Shown here one piece after another: positions 51,416 through 61,357 of a stretch of 64,000 nt of DNA. Under the pieces are notes generated by a model. It ran no database searches. It worked only from the letters and a program-made list of their open reading frames with translations, and was not told where the DNA came from. Source of the stretch: Chitinophagales bacterium (GTDB taxonomy: Bacteria > Bacteroidota > Bacteroidia > Chitinophagales > LD1); the NCBI GenBank assembly GCA_016786765.1, contig JAEUUZ010000051.1, forward strand, positions 62,001 to 126,000. Direction: 5' to 3'. Both the position numbers and the translations under genes were made by a program. Numbering within the stretch: position 1 is the stretch's first letter; each line of letters opens with the position of its first letter.

Positions 51416-52171
51416 ATGCACGAAAGCCTATTTATCGGAAAAAATGTCATATCGCTGGAAACAGTTGACTCCACAAATGACTATGCAAAGCAACTCCTTT
51501 CCGCGCAAAAACCCACAGATGGTACGTTAATTATCGCTAAAGCGCAAACGAAAGGGCGCGGACAGCTTGGTAACCAATGGCAAACCGAATCAGGCAAAAA
51601 CCTTACTGTTTCGTATATTTTGTATCCGAATTTTCTTTCGCCCGATAAGCAATTTTACTTGAATATGGCTGTTGCGCTTGGCATTCGCGAATTTTGCGAA
51701 AGCATTTGTACAGCGCATGTTCAGATTAAATGGCCGAACGATATTTTGATTAACGGGAAGAAAGTGTGTGGGGTGCTCATTGAAAATGCACTGCAGGGCA
51801 GTAAAATACAGCATTCCATTATAGGTATTGGCATCAATATTAATCAAACTCAATTCGATACAACGCTGACACATGCAACTTCTGTAGCGTTGGAGAACAA
51901 TAATCAGACCTTGGATATCGAGAACCTTGCAGGTAAACTCTCGACTTATTTAGAAAAATATTATTTGCAATTGCGCTTGCTGCATTTTAATTTTCTGGAA
52001 AAGGCCTATACCACTTCGCTGTGGCGCTATAATCAAACGTCTGAGTTCACAAAAAGCGGCACTGCTTTCAAAGGAGAAATTACAGGGGTAACCAAAGAAG
52101 GAAAGCTAGAAATTGACGTGAAGGGCAAGCCGCAAAAATTCGGGTTTAAGGAGATTGAGTTTGTGTATTAA
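51416..52171 (+). CDS. birA: Biotin-[acetyl-CoA-carboxylase] ligase
   Basis: 251 residues from ATG 51416. It activates biotin and attaches it to carboxylases. TVDSTNDYAK, ETVDSTN start and GRGQLGNQW (biotinyl-AMP loop) are visible, followed by IKWPNDILINGKKVCGVLIEN and the C-terminal domain. There is no N-terminal DNA-binding domain, so it is a class I (non-regulatory) ligase. An upstream TTG/ATG at 51338 would add residues that lie in the promoter region shared with rsfS. Confidence 0.93.
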   Translation: MHESLFIGKNVISLETVDSTNDYAKQLLSAQKPTDGTLIIAKAQTKGRGQLGNQWQTESGKNLTVSYILYPNFLSPDKQFYLNMAVALGIREFCESICTAHVQIKWPNDILINGKKVCGVLIENALQGSKIQHSIIGIGININQTQFDTTLTHATSVALENNNQTLDIENLAGKLSTYLEKYYLQLRLLHFNFLEKAYTTSLWRYNQTSEFTKSGTAFKGEITGVTKEGKLEIDVKGKPQKFGFKEIEFVY

Positions 52172-52179
52172 GTATAGAA

Positions 52180-52210
52180 TTTGCTCAATGATTTGCTTTT
52201 AATACCTTTA
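52180..52210 (+). promoter_or_regulatory. Bacteroidota-type promoter of the CNNM/CorC-like gene
   Basis: TTTG at 52180-52183 and TACCTTTA at 52203-52210 are separated by 19 bp, matching the Bacteroidota -33 TTTG / -7 TAnnTTTG layout. The -7 element ends 7 nt before the ATG at 52218, so the transcript would be leaderless or nearly so. Confidence 0.6.
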
Positions 52211-52217
52211 CACTGTT

Positions 52218-53483
52218 ATGGAAATTTTATCGCTTGCTCTTGTGCTCTTGCTTATTGCCTATTTCTCGGGTATTGAAATTGCGTTTATCTCCGCCAATAA
52301 GTTACGGATTGAGTTATTGAAAGAAAAAGGTCAAACTCGTGCCAAAATTGTGTCGGAGTTCAACAACAACCCTTCCCGATTTATCAGTACCTTATTGATT
52401 GGATTGAATATTGCACTCGTTCTTTTTGGTAGTATGATGGCGCGGTTACTCACGCCTGAGCGGTTTTCGTTTCTGCCCCATGATGAAGCGTACTTGATGA
52501 TTATTGAAACCTTTACCACCACAGCATTAGTGTTGTTGTTAGGCGAATTGATTCCGAAAATGTTGTTCCGCATCAATGCCGATCAAATGCTATTGTTCTT
52601 TGCCTACCCAACAAAATATTTAGTGTATATCCCATTACAACCGCTGAGTGATTTATTCCACACCCTTTCTAAAAAGACCATCAAACTTATTGCCGGTAAA
52701 GATTTTCACGACAATGTGCAATCGTTTTCGCAAGAAGACTTGGAGTATTTGATTAAAGAATCGAGTGCTAATGACGAAGGAGAAGATGACGAAACCGATG
52801 ATATTAACTCGGAAATTTTTGAAAAAGCGCTTTATTTGAAGGAAGTAAAACTCAAGGCCTGTATGGTGCCTAGACCGGAAGTGGAAGCCATTGAAGTGAG
52901 CGAAACGTTAGCCGATTTGCGCAAATTAATTTTGGATACTAAGCATTCGCGTATCCCTGTATATCAAAAAACGATAGACAGCATTATTGGTTATGTATAT
53001 CACCTCGATTTATTGAAAAATCCGGCTACTATTCGCGAAATTATTCGTCCTATTGAAATGGTGCCTTCTTCTATGAATGCACAAGATTTATTGGTACAAT
53101 TGATTAAGGAGCGTAAAAACATGTCGTGGGTAGTAGATGAATACGGAGGAACAGCCGGCATTATTACCTTAGAAGATTTGATGGAACAAATTTTCGGTGA
53201 AATTGAAGATGAGCATGATGTGGAAGAAATGATCGAGAAAAAAATCAACGATACCGAATTTGTTTTCTCAGCGCGCTTAGAAATTACTTACCTCAACGAG
53301 GAATATAGTTTGAATATTCCTGAAGGCGATTACCACACGCTTGCGGGCTATATTGTTACCAAGAACGAGGATATCCCCGATCAAAACGATGTGATAGAGC
53401 TGGGACAATATGAGGTGAAGATATTGAAAGCGTCAAACAAACGAATAGATCTCGTTCGTATAAAGTTATTACCCCAAGAATAG
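52218..53483 (+). CDS. CNNM/CorC (hemolysin-C) family membrane protein, GldE-like
   Basis: 421 residues: a DUF21 transmembrane domain (about 1-180) with ALVLLLIAYFSGIEIAFISA, a CBS pair (about 200-330) with MVPRPEVEAIEVSETLADLRK and VDEYGGTAGIITLEDLMEQIFGEIEDEHD, and a transporter-associated CorC_HlyC domain (about 340-420). Family members affect Mg2+ or Co2+ efflux and membrane physiology; the Bacteroidota relative GldE has the same layout and is linked to gliding. The gene stands alone with its own promoter, opposite to a 56-aa gene whose stop is 1 bp past its own stop. Confidence 0.9.
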   Translation: MEILSLALVLLLIAYFSGIEIAFISANKLRIELLKEKGQTRAKIVSEFNNNPSRFISTLLIGLNIALVLFGSMMARLLTPERFSFLPHDEAYLMIIETFTTTALVLLLGELIPKMLFRINADQMLLFFAYPTKYLVYIPLQPLSDLFHTLSKKTIKLIAGKDFHDNVQSFSQEDLEYLIKESSANDEGEDDETDDINSEIFEKALYLKEVKLKACMVPRPEVEAIEVSETLADLRKLILDTKHSRIPVYQKTIDSIIGYVYHLDLLKNPATIREIIRPIEMVPSSMNAQDLLVQLIKERKNMSWVVDEYGGTAGIITLEDLMEQIFGEIEDEHDVEEMIEKKINDTEFVFSARLEITYLNEEYSLNIPEGDYHTLAGYIVTKNEDIPDQNDVIELGQYEVKILKASNKRIDLVRIKLLPQE

Positions 53484-53484
53484 G

Positions 53485-53655
53485 TTAATGTTTGAAATAG
53501 CGTTGATAACACAACACTAAAAAGACAAAACCACTTGTGCCCATAAGTACAAATGCAGGCAACTCCACACCTTTAAAATAAGCGCCAAGCCCCCAAAAGA
53601 AGAGAATGATGCAGAGAATTATACCGCCTTCGATTTTACTGTAGGGATAGCCCAT
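53485..53655 (-). CDS. Small membrane protein, 56 aa, unknown
   Basis: Minus strand ATG 53655 to TAA 53485, 56 residues with two short hydrophobic helices (about 11-27 and 33-49), a polar N-terminus MGYPYSKIEGG and a Tyr/Lys/His end. No family recognised. The coding reading is uninterrupted, has normal codon use, and ends 1 bp past the convergent gene's stop; the start lies 68 bp from the PKD gene. It is likely real but unproven. Confidence 0.5.
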   Translation of the reverse strand: MGYPYSKIEGGIILCIILFFWGLGAYFKGVELPAFVLMGTSGFVFLVLCYQRYFKH

Positions 53656-53723
53656 AGACTGATTTTTCTGAAAATTATACTATTTTTAACCAACCAACAA
53701 CCCCAAATGCTTATTTTTCGTCT

Positions 53724-56700
53724 TTGATTCTGAATACATTATTTGTGAGAAAACATTTTTTACTTTTTCTTTTTATCAGCTTCTTCTTTTTCCAAGCTGA
53801 GGCAACACACATTGTTGGAGGCTTTATCTCCTATCGATATATCAGTGGTTCGCAGTATGAATTAACGATGAAAATTTATAGAGATTGCAATAGTGCTACG
53901 CTTTTTGACGGAGATGATCCTGCAAACAATCCGGTGCCTGCAGCAACCGTGGGACTCTTAGAATTGAACGGGGGAAACTACACCCTTGTTAATACCTTTA
54001 GCTTAGTCAACCCTGTAATCAGAAGTCTTCCAAGCACATCCACAAATCCTTGTTTAAATGTTCCCCCGGGTATTTGTGTGGAAGAAGGTACATACACCTA
54101 TACATTCACGGTTCCCGACCCTACCAAAACGTATATGTTAGTATATGAACGTTGTTGCAGAAATGGCACCATCAATAACTTAAACAACCCCGGTAATCAA
54201 GGAACCACTTATACCTCTACAATACCGCCCACCAACACGTACCGGAATTCAAGCCCATCTTTCAATAAATTTCCGCCTACTTTTATTTGCGCGAATTCCC
54301 CACTGGCTTTCGATAACTCAGCTTCAGATTTAAATGGCGATTCGCTGGTATATGGCTTATGCACACCAAATGATGGGGCTAGTCAAACAGATCCTGCACC
54401 AACTACGCCTAACACACCTCCTTATTTCCCAATTAGCTGGCAAGCACCCTACAACCAAAACGATCCATTAGGTGGTGTACCTTTAAACATAGACCCTACA
54501 ACAGGCTTACTTACCGGCACGCCTAATCAAACAGGGGCCTATGTAGTTGGCATATGCATTAGTGAATATAGAAATGGAGTACTTATTGGCTCTTATATCC
54601 GCGACTTTCAATTTATTGTTTCGCAATGCGATATCCCCGATGCGAATATGCCTTTTCTTCCGGGAACATTTAACCCGAGTACAGGTATAGGAATTTATGA
54701 AAATCAATGCTCGAATTTAACGGTAGACTTTTCAAAAGGCACCTCATTTTCGCCTGCACCCGGTGTTTCTGCTCCACTCAAATACTATTGGGATTTTGGC
54801 GTGGCAGGAATAACAACCGATACTTCTACTAAACAATTCCCGGTATATACATTCCCAGATACCGGGTCGTATACAGTAATGGTGATTGCTTCTCAAGTCG
54901 TTGGCGGACAAGGTTGCTTCGACACAGCAAGAGCAATTGTACGAATCTATCCTACATTAACACCCGATTTCTCTTTTACCGCAAATGGCTGTCAAGACAA
55001 CCTGTTTCCCTTTAACGATGCAACGGTATCTACTGCATCAGCCGTAAGCGCTTGGTCGTGGAACTTTGGCGATGGATTTTCTTCTACAGCACAAAACCCA
55101 AAACATCAATTTGCGGCTGCAGGCACTTTTAATGTAAAACTTACAGTTACCAATAAGGTAGGTTGTGTGGATACCGTTTCGCATCCTGTTACAGTATATC
55201 CTATGCCGATTGCCGACTTCAACACCTCTCCGGTATGTTTGAAAGACACAACATTTTTCACTAATTTAAGTAGCAGCAATAGTGTTGGTTATTTATGGAA
55301 TTTCGGGAACAGCATCACAAGCACCGATGTGAACCCCTTTGCGATTTATGCAACCGCTGGCACTAAAACAGTTACTTTGATTGCTACAACCGCTGACGGC
55401 TGTAAGGACACACTTCAAAGAAACATCACCGTGAACCCCCTTCCTGCTGTAAGTTTAGGGAATGACACTACGATCTGCCCAAACACATCATTACAGCTGA
55501 ATGCAGGAGGAGGTGTCAGCTACACTTGGCTTCCGGGTACATTCCTTTCTGATTCTCTTATTTCTAATCCGCTCTCCACACCGGCTAATCCCATCAGCTA
55601 TGTGGTACAAGTTACTGATGCCAACGGATGTAATAACAAAGATACTATAAACGTTGGACTTCATCCCTACCCGAATATTGATGCTGGATTAGACACCTCG
55701 GTGTGTTTAAACCCCGGCAGTTTCCGTGATAGTGTTCGATTACAGGCTACGGGTGGATTAAGCTATGTTTGGACACCGGCATCGGGCTTGTCGAGCACCA
55801 CGGTTTCTAACCCAATGTGCAGACCAACCCAGAACGAAAAATATTTTGTAACCGGTACCGATTTTCGTGGGTGTAAAGCTACAGATTCTGTTTCCGTGTT
55901 TTTCTTGGACCCATCGTTGAATTTAATTATAGAAGATGCCAAACCGATTTGTGAGGGCGACACCACAACCCTTACAATTGTTCAACAAGGTCCGAGCAGT
56001 TCGTATTCGTGGGCTCCGCCAACTGGCTTAAGCAATGCAACGTCTAACACACCACTTTTTTTTCCTACCGATACTACGGCCTATATTTTTACAGTTAGAA
56101 ACTATTGTTATCAAAAACAAGATACGGTAACCATTATTGTTCACCCGCTACCGAATGTAGGCACCACAAAATTAGATTCGGTATGTATTGGCGATTCCAT
56201 CCAATTGAATGCATCAGGGGCTATTACCTATGCTTGGAAATACAACCTAACGCTTAACGATACAACTATTGCCAATCCAGTAGCAAAACCAGACAGTACC
56301 ACTAAATATTATGTAACGGGAACAGACGCTTTTGGTTGTAAGAACAGTGATTCTATCACTATTCTCGTTTACCTTCCTCCAATTACAGTGGTATTGCCCG
56401 ACACCGCTTTTATTTGTTTAGGACAACCGGTAGAATTAAATGCTGTAGGTGGCGTTCGGTTTTTATGGCAGAACGATCCAACATTGAGCAGTCTTACAGT
56501 ACAAAAGCCCATTGCAACACCAACGGATACCACTACTTATTATGTTCGAATCACAAACATACACAACTGTTACACGGATGATTCAGTAACAATAAATGTT
56601 CAACTTCCGGTGGTGGCTACATCAAAATCGCCATATGATGTTTGTGAAGGAAAAACAATTCAATTGGAATCAAGCGGTGGACTCTATTATCGTTGGTCTC

Positions 56701-57347
56701 CTCCCACATGGTTAAGCAGCACAACTGTTGCTAAACCCACAGCTCGTCCACTTTCAAGCATCACATATGTTGTAGAAGTAGCCAACGATTGTTTCAGCGA
56801 CACCGAATCGGTGAATGTAATTATACGACCAACACCAACAGTAGATGCAGGGCTAGACACACTCATTTACAGAAATACGGAAGCGGAATTACATGGAATA
56901 TCGAATGCCAACAGATACTATTGGACACCTTCGGATTACTTGGAAAACCCTTTCGCGCTTGAAACTAAAGCAACACCACTTTATTCAACGGCTTACTATT
57001 TGTTTGTTATTTCCGACTATGGCTGTACAAACTACGATAGTGTGCGTATTATTGTTGAACCGAAAACACAAGTATTACTACCCACCGGATTCTCACCTAA
57101 TGGGGATGGGGTAAACGACATCTTCCGTATCATGCAACCAACATTAAACTTAAAAACACTGCTAGAATTCTCGGTATACAACCGCTGGGGCGAAAAAGTA
57201 TTTTCTACCACTGATGTTACAGATGGTTGGAACGGAACATTTAAAGGTGTTGCTCAGGAGATGAGCGTATATGTTTGGTACTTGATAGGAAAAACCTACG
57301 ATGGCGAAACCGTTTACAAAAAAGGGAATGTAACTTTGGTTAGATAA
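53724..57347 (+). CDS. Giant secreted PKD/SprB-like adhesin with gliding-type (T9SS type B) C-terminus
   Basis: 1207 residues. N-terminal signal (about 8-27, ending AEA), then a domain starting THIVGGFISYRYI, typical of large Bacteroidota surface proteins. Three PKD domains follow (about 345-415, 425-490, 500-560; e.g. WSWNFGDGF), then about six Ig-like repeats (about 565-1100) each beginning with a D-T-x-I/V-C-x-G motif, and a C-terminal type B domain (about 1115-1207) with LPTGFSPNGDGVNDIF and YNRWGEKVF. No ATG starts the frame; TTG 53724 or GTG 53745 must be used. Surface adhesion is inferred. Confidence 0.88.
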   Translation: MILNTLFVRKHFLLFLFISFFFFQAEATHIVGGFISYRYISGSQYELTMKIYRDCNSATLFDGDDPANNPVPAATVGLLELNGGNYTLVNTFSLVNPVIRSLPSTSTNPCLNVPPGICVEEGTYTYTFTVPDPTKTYMLVYERCCRNGTINNLNNPGNQGTTYTSTIPPTNTYRNSSPSFNKFPPTFICANSPLAFDNSASDLNGDSLVYGLCTPNDGASQTDPAPTTPNTPPYFPISWQAPYNQNDPLGGVPLNIDPTTGLLTGTPNQTGAYVVGICISEYRNGVLIGSYIRDFQFIVSQCDIPDANMPFLPGTFNPSTGIGIYENQCSNLTVDFSKGTSFSPAPGVSAPLKYYWDFGVAGITTDTSTKQFPVYTFPDTGSYTVMVIASQVVGGQGCFDTARAIVRIYPTLTPDFSFTANGCQDNLFPFNDATVSTASAVSAWSWNFGDGFSSTAQNPKHQFAAAGTFNVKLTVTNKVGCVDTVSHPVTVYPMPIADFNTSPVCLKDTTFFTNLSSSNSVGYLWNFGNSITSTDVNPFAIYATAGTKTVTLIATTADGCKDTLQRNITVNPLPAVSLGNDTTICPNTSLQLNAGGGVSYTWLPGTFLSDSLISNPLSTPANPISYVVQVTDANGCNNKDTINVGLHPYPNIDAGLDTSVCLNPGSFRDSVRLQATGGLSYVWTPASGLSSTTVSNPMCRPTQNEKYFVTGTDFRGCKATDSVSVFFLDPSLNLIIEDAKPICEGDTTTLTIVQQGPSSSYSWAPPTGLSNATSNTPLFFPTDTTAYIFTVRNYCYQKQDTVTIIVHPLPNVGTTKLDSVCIGDSIQLNASGAITYAWKYNLTLNDTTIANPVAKPDSTTKYYVTGTDAFGCKNSDSITILVYLPPITVVLPDTAFICLGQPVELNAVGGVRFLWQNDPTLSSLTVQKPIATPTDTTTYYVRITNIHNCYTDDSVTINVQLPVVATSKSPYDVCEGKTIQLESSGGLYYRWSPPTWLSSTTVAKPTARPLSSITYVVEVANDCFSDTESVNVIIRPTPTVDAGLDTLIYRNTEAELHGISNANRYYWTPSDYLENPFALETKATPLYSTAYYLFVISDYGCTNYDSVRIIVEPKTQVLLPTGFSPNGDGVNDIFRIMQPTLNLKTLLEFSVYNRWGEKVFSTTDVTDGWNGTFKGVAQEMSVYVWYLIGKTYDGETVYKKGNVTLVR

Positions 57348-57741
57348 TATCCTGACAAAGCTCAATCAACACTCCGTTGGTAGATTTCGGATGGAAAAAG
57401 AAAACTAATTTATTATCGGCACCCCTTTTCGGCTGCTCCGAAATTGGCTGAAACCCTTCTGCAATAAGGCGCTTTACTTCAGCTTCTATATCACTGACAG
57501 CAAAAGCAATGTGATGAATACCTTCGCCTTTTTTTTCGATGTATTTCGCAATAGTACTATCGGGTGATGTTGCTGCCAACAACTCAATTTTAGACTCTCC
57601 GGTTTGAAAGAAAGAGGTAGCAACTTTTTCAGATGCAACTTCCTCTACCTTATAGTGCGTTCTGTTCAACAGCTTTGCGAACAAATCGTTTGAAGCGGTG
57701 AGGTCTTTAACCGCAATACCTATGTGTTCTATACGGAGCAT
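57340..57741 (-). CDS. mce: Methylmalonyl-CoA epimerase
   Basis: 133 residues, a VOC-fold enzyme that interconverts (S)- and (R)-methylmalonyl-CoA in propionate or succinate metabolism. Metal-ligand positions appear in RIEHIGIAVKDL (His), GEGIHHIAFAVSD (His) and GVLIELCQ (Glu), and ESKIELLA. Length is that of the epimerase family. It converges on the PKD adhesin gene (8-bp overlap). The mutase genes are not in the window. Confidence 0.9.
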   Translation of the reverse strand: MLRIEHIGIAVKDLTASNDLFAKLLNRTHYKVEEVASEKVATSFFQTGESKIELLAATSPDSTIAKYIEKKGEGIHHIAFAVSDIEAEVKRLIAEGFQPISEQPKRGADNKLVFFFHPKSTNGVLIELCQDII

Positions 57742-57796
57742 GGCTTAAATTTCAGGTAGTTTATTACTTCAGTTGGAGTGAAACTTTATGTTAGAA

Positions 57797-58387
57797 CTAT
57801 TGGCGAGTAAAAGTATAAATACTGTTCGTGAAATTAACATCACCGGTACGTTTGTACTTCATATTTAAAGTAACAACTGCTCCATTTATTTGTCCACTGC
57901 CCTCGGCAATAGTGCTATTCAAAAGATATTGAGATTGAACAGTTATGCCATTGCCAGAAAGATTGCAAAGTAGTGAATGGGAATAATTGAAAGGATCATT
58001 GATGGCATTAATAAGTAACTCAGCATCTTTAGTTGGACCATCTTTTTGAAAAGAACAATTGCCCGTTGCACCTAAAGAGTTGCTATATGCATACGTGCCT
58101 ATAAATTTTGCATGAACCTCAGTCAAACAGTCTGCTCCCTCATATCCTGAGTTACAGCTACAAATACCATTTACACAAGTCCCATTATTGCATACAACCC
58201 CTTTACAGGCATTTGTTTCACAGTTTTTGCCTGTATATGAACCTATACATTTACACCCAGAATCACTACATACACCACCGTTTAGACAATCGCCTTCCTT
58301 ACATGCAGTTTTACAAGAAGAAATAATTAAAAGCAAAATAGCTACAATGAAGTAGAAGAAGCGGCCTTTGAACACTTTACTTTCCAT
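57797..58387 (-). CDS. Lipoprotein with two EGF-like domains
   Basis: 196 residues with a lipoprotein signal (LIISSC, Cys25). Two EGF-like modules follow: about 25-56 (CKEGDCLNGGVCSDSGCKC...GKNC) and about 60-88 (CKGVVCNNGTCVNGICSCNSGYEGADC), twelve or so cysteines in the C-x4-C-x5-C-x-C pattern. The rest (about 92-196) is a beta-rich domain of unknown type. EGF modules are rare outside animals but do occur in Bacteroidota surface lipoproteins. Attachment to the outer membrane and a binding role are inferred. It follows mce by 55 bp. Confidence 0.85.
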   Translation of the reverse strand: MESKVFKGRFFYFIVAILLLIISSCKTACKEGDCLNGGVCSDSGCKCIGSYTGKNCETNACKGVVCNNGTCVNGICSCNSGYEGADCLTEVHAKFIGTYAYSNSLGATGNCSFQKDGPTKDAELLINAINDPFNYSHSLLCNLSGNGITVQSQYLLNSTIAEGSGQINGAVVTLNMKYKRTGDVNFTNSIYTFTRQ

Positions 58388-58542
58388 ATTTTTTGTTGAA
58401 TTGTAAAGCTACGATTTTAAGCGAAAACCACTAAGCCCTCATTTCCGATTATTCAATCGCTTAAAACAATTTTTAAAAATTACTTTAAAATTAAACAATG
58501 TGCTCACTTTTGCATTACCTTTACATTCTAAATGAACTACTT

Positions 58543-58869
58543 ATGTTATTCGTATCGGAACCTGCCTCTTTGAAGATTAAAACATTAATGGCTGAACAAA
58601 ATATGCCGGATAATTCTTTTGTGCGCATTTCGGTAAAAGGAGGAGGCTGTTCAGGTTTGTCGTACGACATGAGTTTCGATCACGAGCAAAAACCCGAAGA
58701 CCAAGTGTTTGAAGATAAAGGGGTGAAATTGGTAACCGATTTGAAATCGTTTTTATATGTATGTAACACTACATTGGAATTCTCGGATGGCCTAAACGGT
58801 AAGGGTTTTGAGTTCTCCAATCCGAATGCTTCGCGCACTTGTGCTTGCGGAGAAAGTTTTGCGGTTTAA
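58543..58869 (+). CDS. A-type iron-sulfur carrier (IscA/ErpA/HesB family)
   Basis: 108 residues from ATG 58543 (an earlier ATG at 58498 would add 15 residues that look like leader). The three conserved cysteines are Cys36 in GGGCSGLSYDM and Cys100, Cys102 in RTCACGESF. A-type proteins carry or build Fe-S clusters for maturation of enzymes. A TACCTTTA at 58516-58523 is a near match to the -7 promoter element. It overlaps the convergent TPR gene by 4 bp. Confidence 0.92.
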   Translation: MLFVSEPASLKIKTLMAEQNMPDNSFVRISVKGGGCSGLSYDMSFDHEQKPEDQVFEDKGVKLVTDLKSFLYVCNTTLEFSDGLNGKGFEFSNPNASRTCACGESFAV

Positions 58870-59903
58870 CGCTTTCTGTTTCGAATAGCGATAAATACAA
58901 TTGTGAGAAATACTACTAACGCAATAACTACATACCAATTTCGGCTAAGCCAATAACTCAGTTCAAACAGAAAAATTTCGCGACTAGACGATGTATCGCC
59001 CGATTGCTTTTTGTATTGCTGAAAATCTAATCGTGCTTCTTCGTATTTATTGAGTTTAACGAAACACTTTGCCCGCAAATAATGCAACATGGGAAGACTA
59101 TCGGCATAGCGAAGTGCATGGTCAAAACTATGTTGGGCATCAGCAAATTGATCGGAAGAATACTCCGCTAAACCTTTGTTGAAATAAATGAAATAATTTG
59201 TAGAATCGAGTGAAGACGCTAGTTGCAAAACAGACGATGCTTTTGTAAACTGTTTCGTTTCCAACAAACAAACTGCATAATTATTTAAGTATTGTGCTTG
59301 ATATTGAATAATTATATATCCATTTTCGAAATGTGAAGCGGCTTCTGCAAAACGCCCGCTTTTTAATTCGGCTAATGCCAAAACCACATAGGCTTCTTTG
59401 CAGTTAGAATCTAGCAATAATGCTTTATTCGCCTCTGTCATGGCCTCCGGCATTTGCTTCTCGGCTAATGCCACTTTAGCATTCAAGTAATGGGCGGAAG
59501 CAGATGTTGGAAAGAAACGATTGATTTTATTCACCAAACCTTTAGCATACGCGAAATCGTTACCTTGCAATTCATGCTCTGACTTTAAAATTAAAGCCGG
59601 CAAATACAACGAATCTTGTTGTAAGACCAACTCATTGTAATAATTGCTCATCGCTTCATTGCCTTGCACACTGTGTGCTTTGGCTAAGAGGTAAATGTGC
59701 TGACTATTGGTAGAATCTAAAGTATACAAGGCTTTTGCCATATCGAGCGCTGTTGAAGGCGCATCCACTAAAGCAGTAATTGTGGCATTAGTCAAACTAT
59801 CTGTTTCTTCCAACTGTGCTTGAATAGGCATAGTCAACAAACCAAGCATTACAAGCATCAGTAGACTGAGCTGTACATTTCGACTTGATTTGATTTGCTT
59901 CAT
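58866..59903 (-). CDS. TPR-repeat protein with signal peptide and C-terminal membrane helix
   Basis: 345 residues: an N-terminal signal (about 12-29), about six TPR units (about 55-290; e.g. SAHYLNAKVALAEKQMPEAM and FNKGLAEYSSDQFADAQHSF), and a C-terminal helix NWYVVIALVVFLTIVFIAIR (about 322-341). This resembles BatE/aerotolerance-type or other TPR membrane proteins, but no motif distinguishes them. It is in the same orientation as glyA, which lies 25 bp upstream, so it may be co-transcribed. Role unknown. Confidence 0.8.
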   Translation of the reverse strand: MKQIKSSRNVQLSLLMLVMLGLLTMPIQAQLEETDSLTNATITALVDAPSTALDMAKALYTLDSTNSQHIYLLAKAHSVQGNEAMSNYYNELVLQQDSLYLPALILKSEHELQGNDFAYAKGLVNKINRFFPTSASAHYLNAKVALAEKQMPEAMTEANKALLLDSNCKEAYVVLALAELKSGRFAEAASHFENGYIIIQYQAQYLNNYAVCLLETKQFTKASSVLQLASSLDSTNYFIYFNKGLAEYSSDQFADAQHSFDHALRYADSLPMLHYLRAKCFVKLNKYEEARLDFQQYKKQSGDTSSSREIFLFELSYWLSRNWYVVIALVVFLTIVFIAIRNRKR

Positions 59904-59928
59904 ATTGAATAGTTAGCCCAATAAAGGT

Positions 59929-61197
59929 TTAGTATAATGGAAAGGCCTTCATGTATTCATTAACTTCCCCTTTGATAGCGGCAATTAACGTTTCATTCTC
60001 GGCATCGGAAATCAATCGATCAATCCAAGTAGCAATTTGCAACATATCGGCTTCTTTCATGCCACGAGATGTAACAGCCGGTGTACCTAAACGAATACCG
60101 GAAGTAACGAATGGCGATTTATCATCGTAAGGCACCATGTTTTTGTTGGCCGTAATATCCGCTTTCACTAAAGCATTTTCAGCTAATTTACCGCTTACAT
60201 TTTTATTGCGGAGGTCAATCAACATCAAGTGATTATCGGTTCCACCGGAAATAATTTTAAATCCTTTATTCACCATAGCACCTGCCAATGCTTGTGCATT
60301 TTTTGCTGTTTGTATTTGATATTGTACGAATTCATCGGTGAGCGCTTCACCAAAAGCCACCGCCTTTGCAGCAATAACATGTTCTAACGGACCGCCTTGA
60401 ATACCCGGAAATACAGCAGCATCCAACACAGCCGATAACATTTTCAGTTCCCCTTTCAATGTTTTTTCGCCAAACGGGTTTTCCATATCCTGCCCAATCA
60501 TAATCACTCCACCACGCGGTCCACGAAGGGTTTTGTGTGTTGTGGAAGTAATGATATGGCAATGTGGAATTGGGTCGTTCAATAATTTAGCAGCAATCAT
60601 TCCGGCCGGGTGCGCAATATCGGCCCAAAGAATAGCACCAACTTCATCGGCAATGGCGCGGAACGTTTTATAATCCCAGTCGCGTGAATAGGCAGAAGCC
60701 CCGCAAATAATCATTTTTGGTTTTTCGCGAAGTGCTGTTTCGCGCACTTTATTCATATCGATAAGACCTGTATCTTCTTCAACGCCATAGAAACAAGGCG
60801 AATAAATTCTACCCGAAAAATTCACCGGTGACCCGTGAGTTAGGTGCCCTCCGTGCGACAAATTGAATCCTAAAATTTTATCGCCCGGCTTTACACAAGC
60901 CAAGTACACAGCGGCATTCGCCTGAGCGCCTGAGTGTGGCTGTACATTTGCCCAAACTGCTCCGAACATTTTTTTCAAGCGTTCGATAGCCAAATTTTCA
61001 ATTTCATCTACCACTTGGCAGCCCCCATAATACCGTTTACCCGGTAAGCCTTCAGCGTATTTGTTAGTGAGGCAACTGCCCATGGCTTCAATCACTTGTT
61101 TAGATGTGAAGTTTTCGGAAGCAATCAGCTCTACGCCCTCGCGTTGGCGGTGTAATTCCTTATCGATTAGGTTGAAAATTTCGGTATCTCTTTGCAT
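59929..61197 (-). CDS. glyA: Serine hydroxymethyltransferase
   Basis: 422 residues, PLP enzyme that converts serine to glycine and gives methylene-THF. Family motifs: [58 protein letters not shown] and the PLP lysine in [14 protein letters not shown] (Lys222), then [17 protein letters not shown]. Full length for the family. The 160-bp gap to the divergent nucleotidyltransferase shows no glycine riboswitch. Confidence 0.97.
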   Translation of the reverse strand: MQRDTEIFNLIDKELHRQREGVELIASENFTSKQVIEAMGSCLTNKYAEGLPGKRYYGGCQVVDEIENLAIERLKKMFGAVWANVQPHSGAQANAAVYLACVKPGDKILGFNLSHGGHLTHGSPVNFSGRIYSPCFYGVEEDTGLIDMNKVRETALREKPKMIICGASAYSRDWDYKTFRAIADEVGAILWADIAHPAGMIAAKLLNDPIPHCHIITSTTHKTLRGPRGGVIMIGQDMENPFGEKTLKGELKMLSAVLDAAVFPGIQGGPLEHVIAAKAVAFGEALTDEFVQYQIQTAKNAQALAGAMVNKGFKIISGGTDNHLMLIDLRNKNVSGKLAENALVKADITANKNMVPYDDKSPFVTSGIRLGTPAVTSRGMKEADMLQIATWIDRLISDAENETLIAAIKGEVNEYMKAFPLY

Positions 61198-61357
61198 ATG
61201 GTTTAAAATTGATGACCAAACCTACATATTTTTTTTGCGTTTTGAATGTCGGCTTTCCACAGTTTACTGTTGTTCGACATTAAATCCATACTAAATTCTC
61301 AGAAAACATAGAAAAGCTGTTGCCGATATGTTACTTTTGCCGAAACACCCATAAAAG

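Noticed and set aside
54960-57100. DNA repeats in the adhesin as a mobile or CRISPR-like array
   Set aside because: The similarity is at protein level (PKD and Ig-like modules) and diverged at DNA level.
61198-61357. Glycine riboswitch upstream of glyA
   Set aside because: The gap is too short and lacks the glycine aptamer core motifs.
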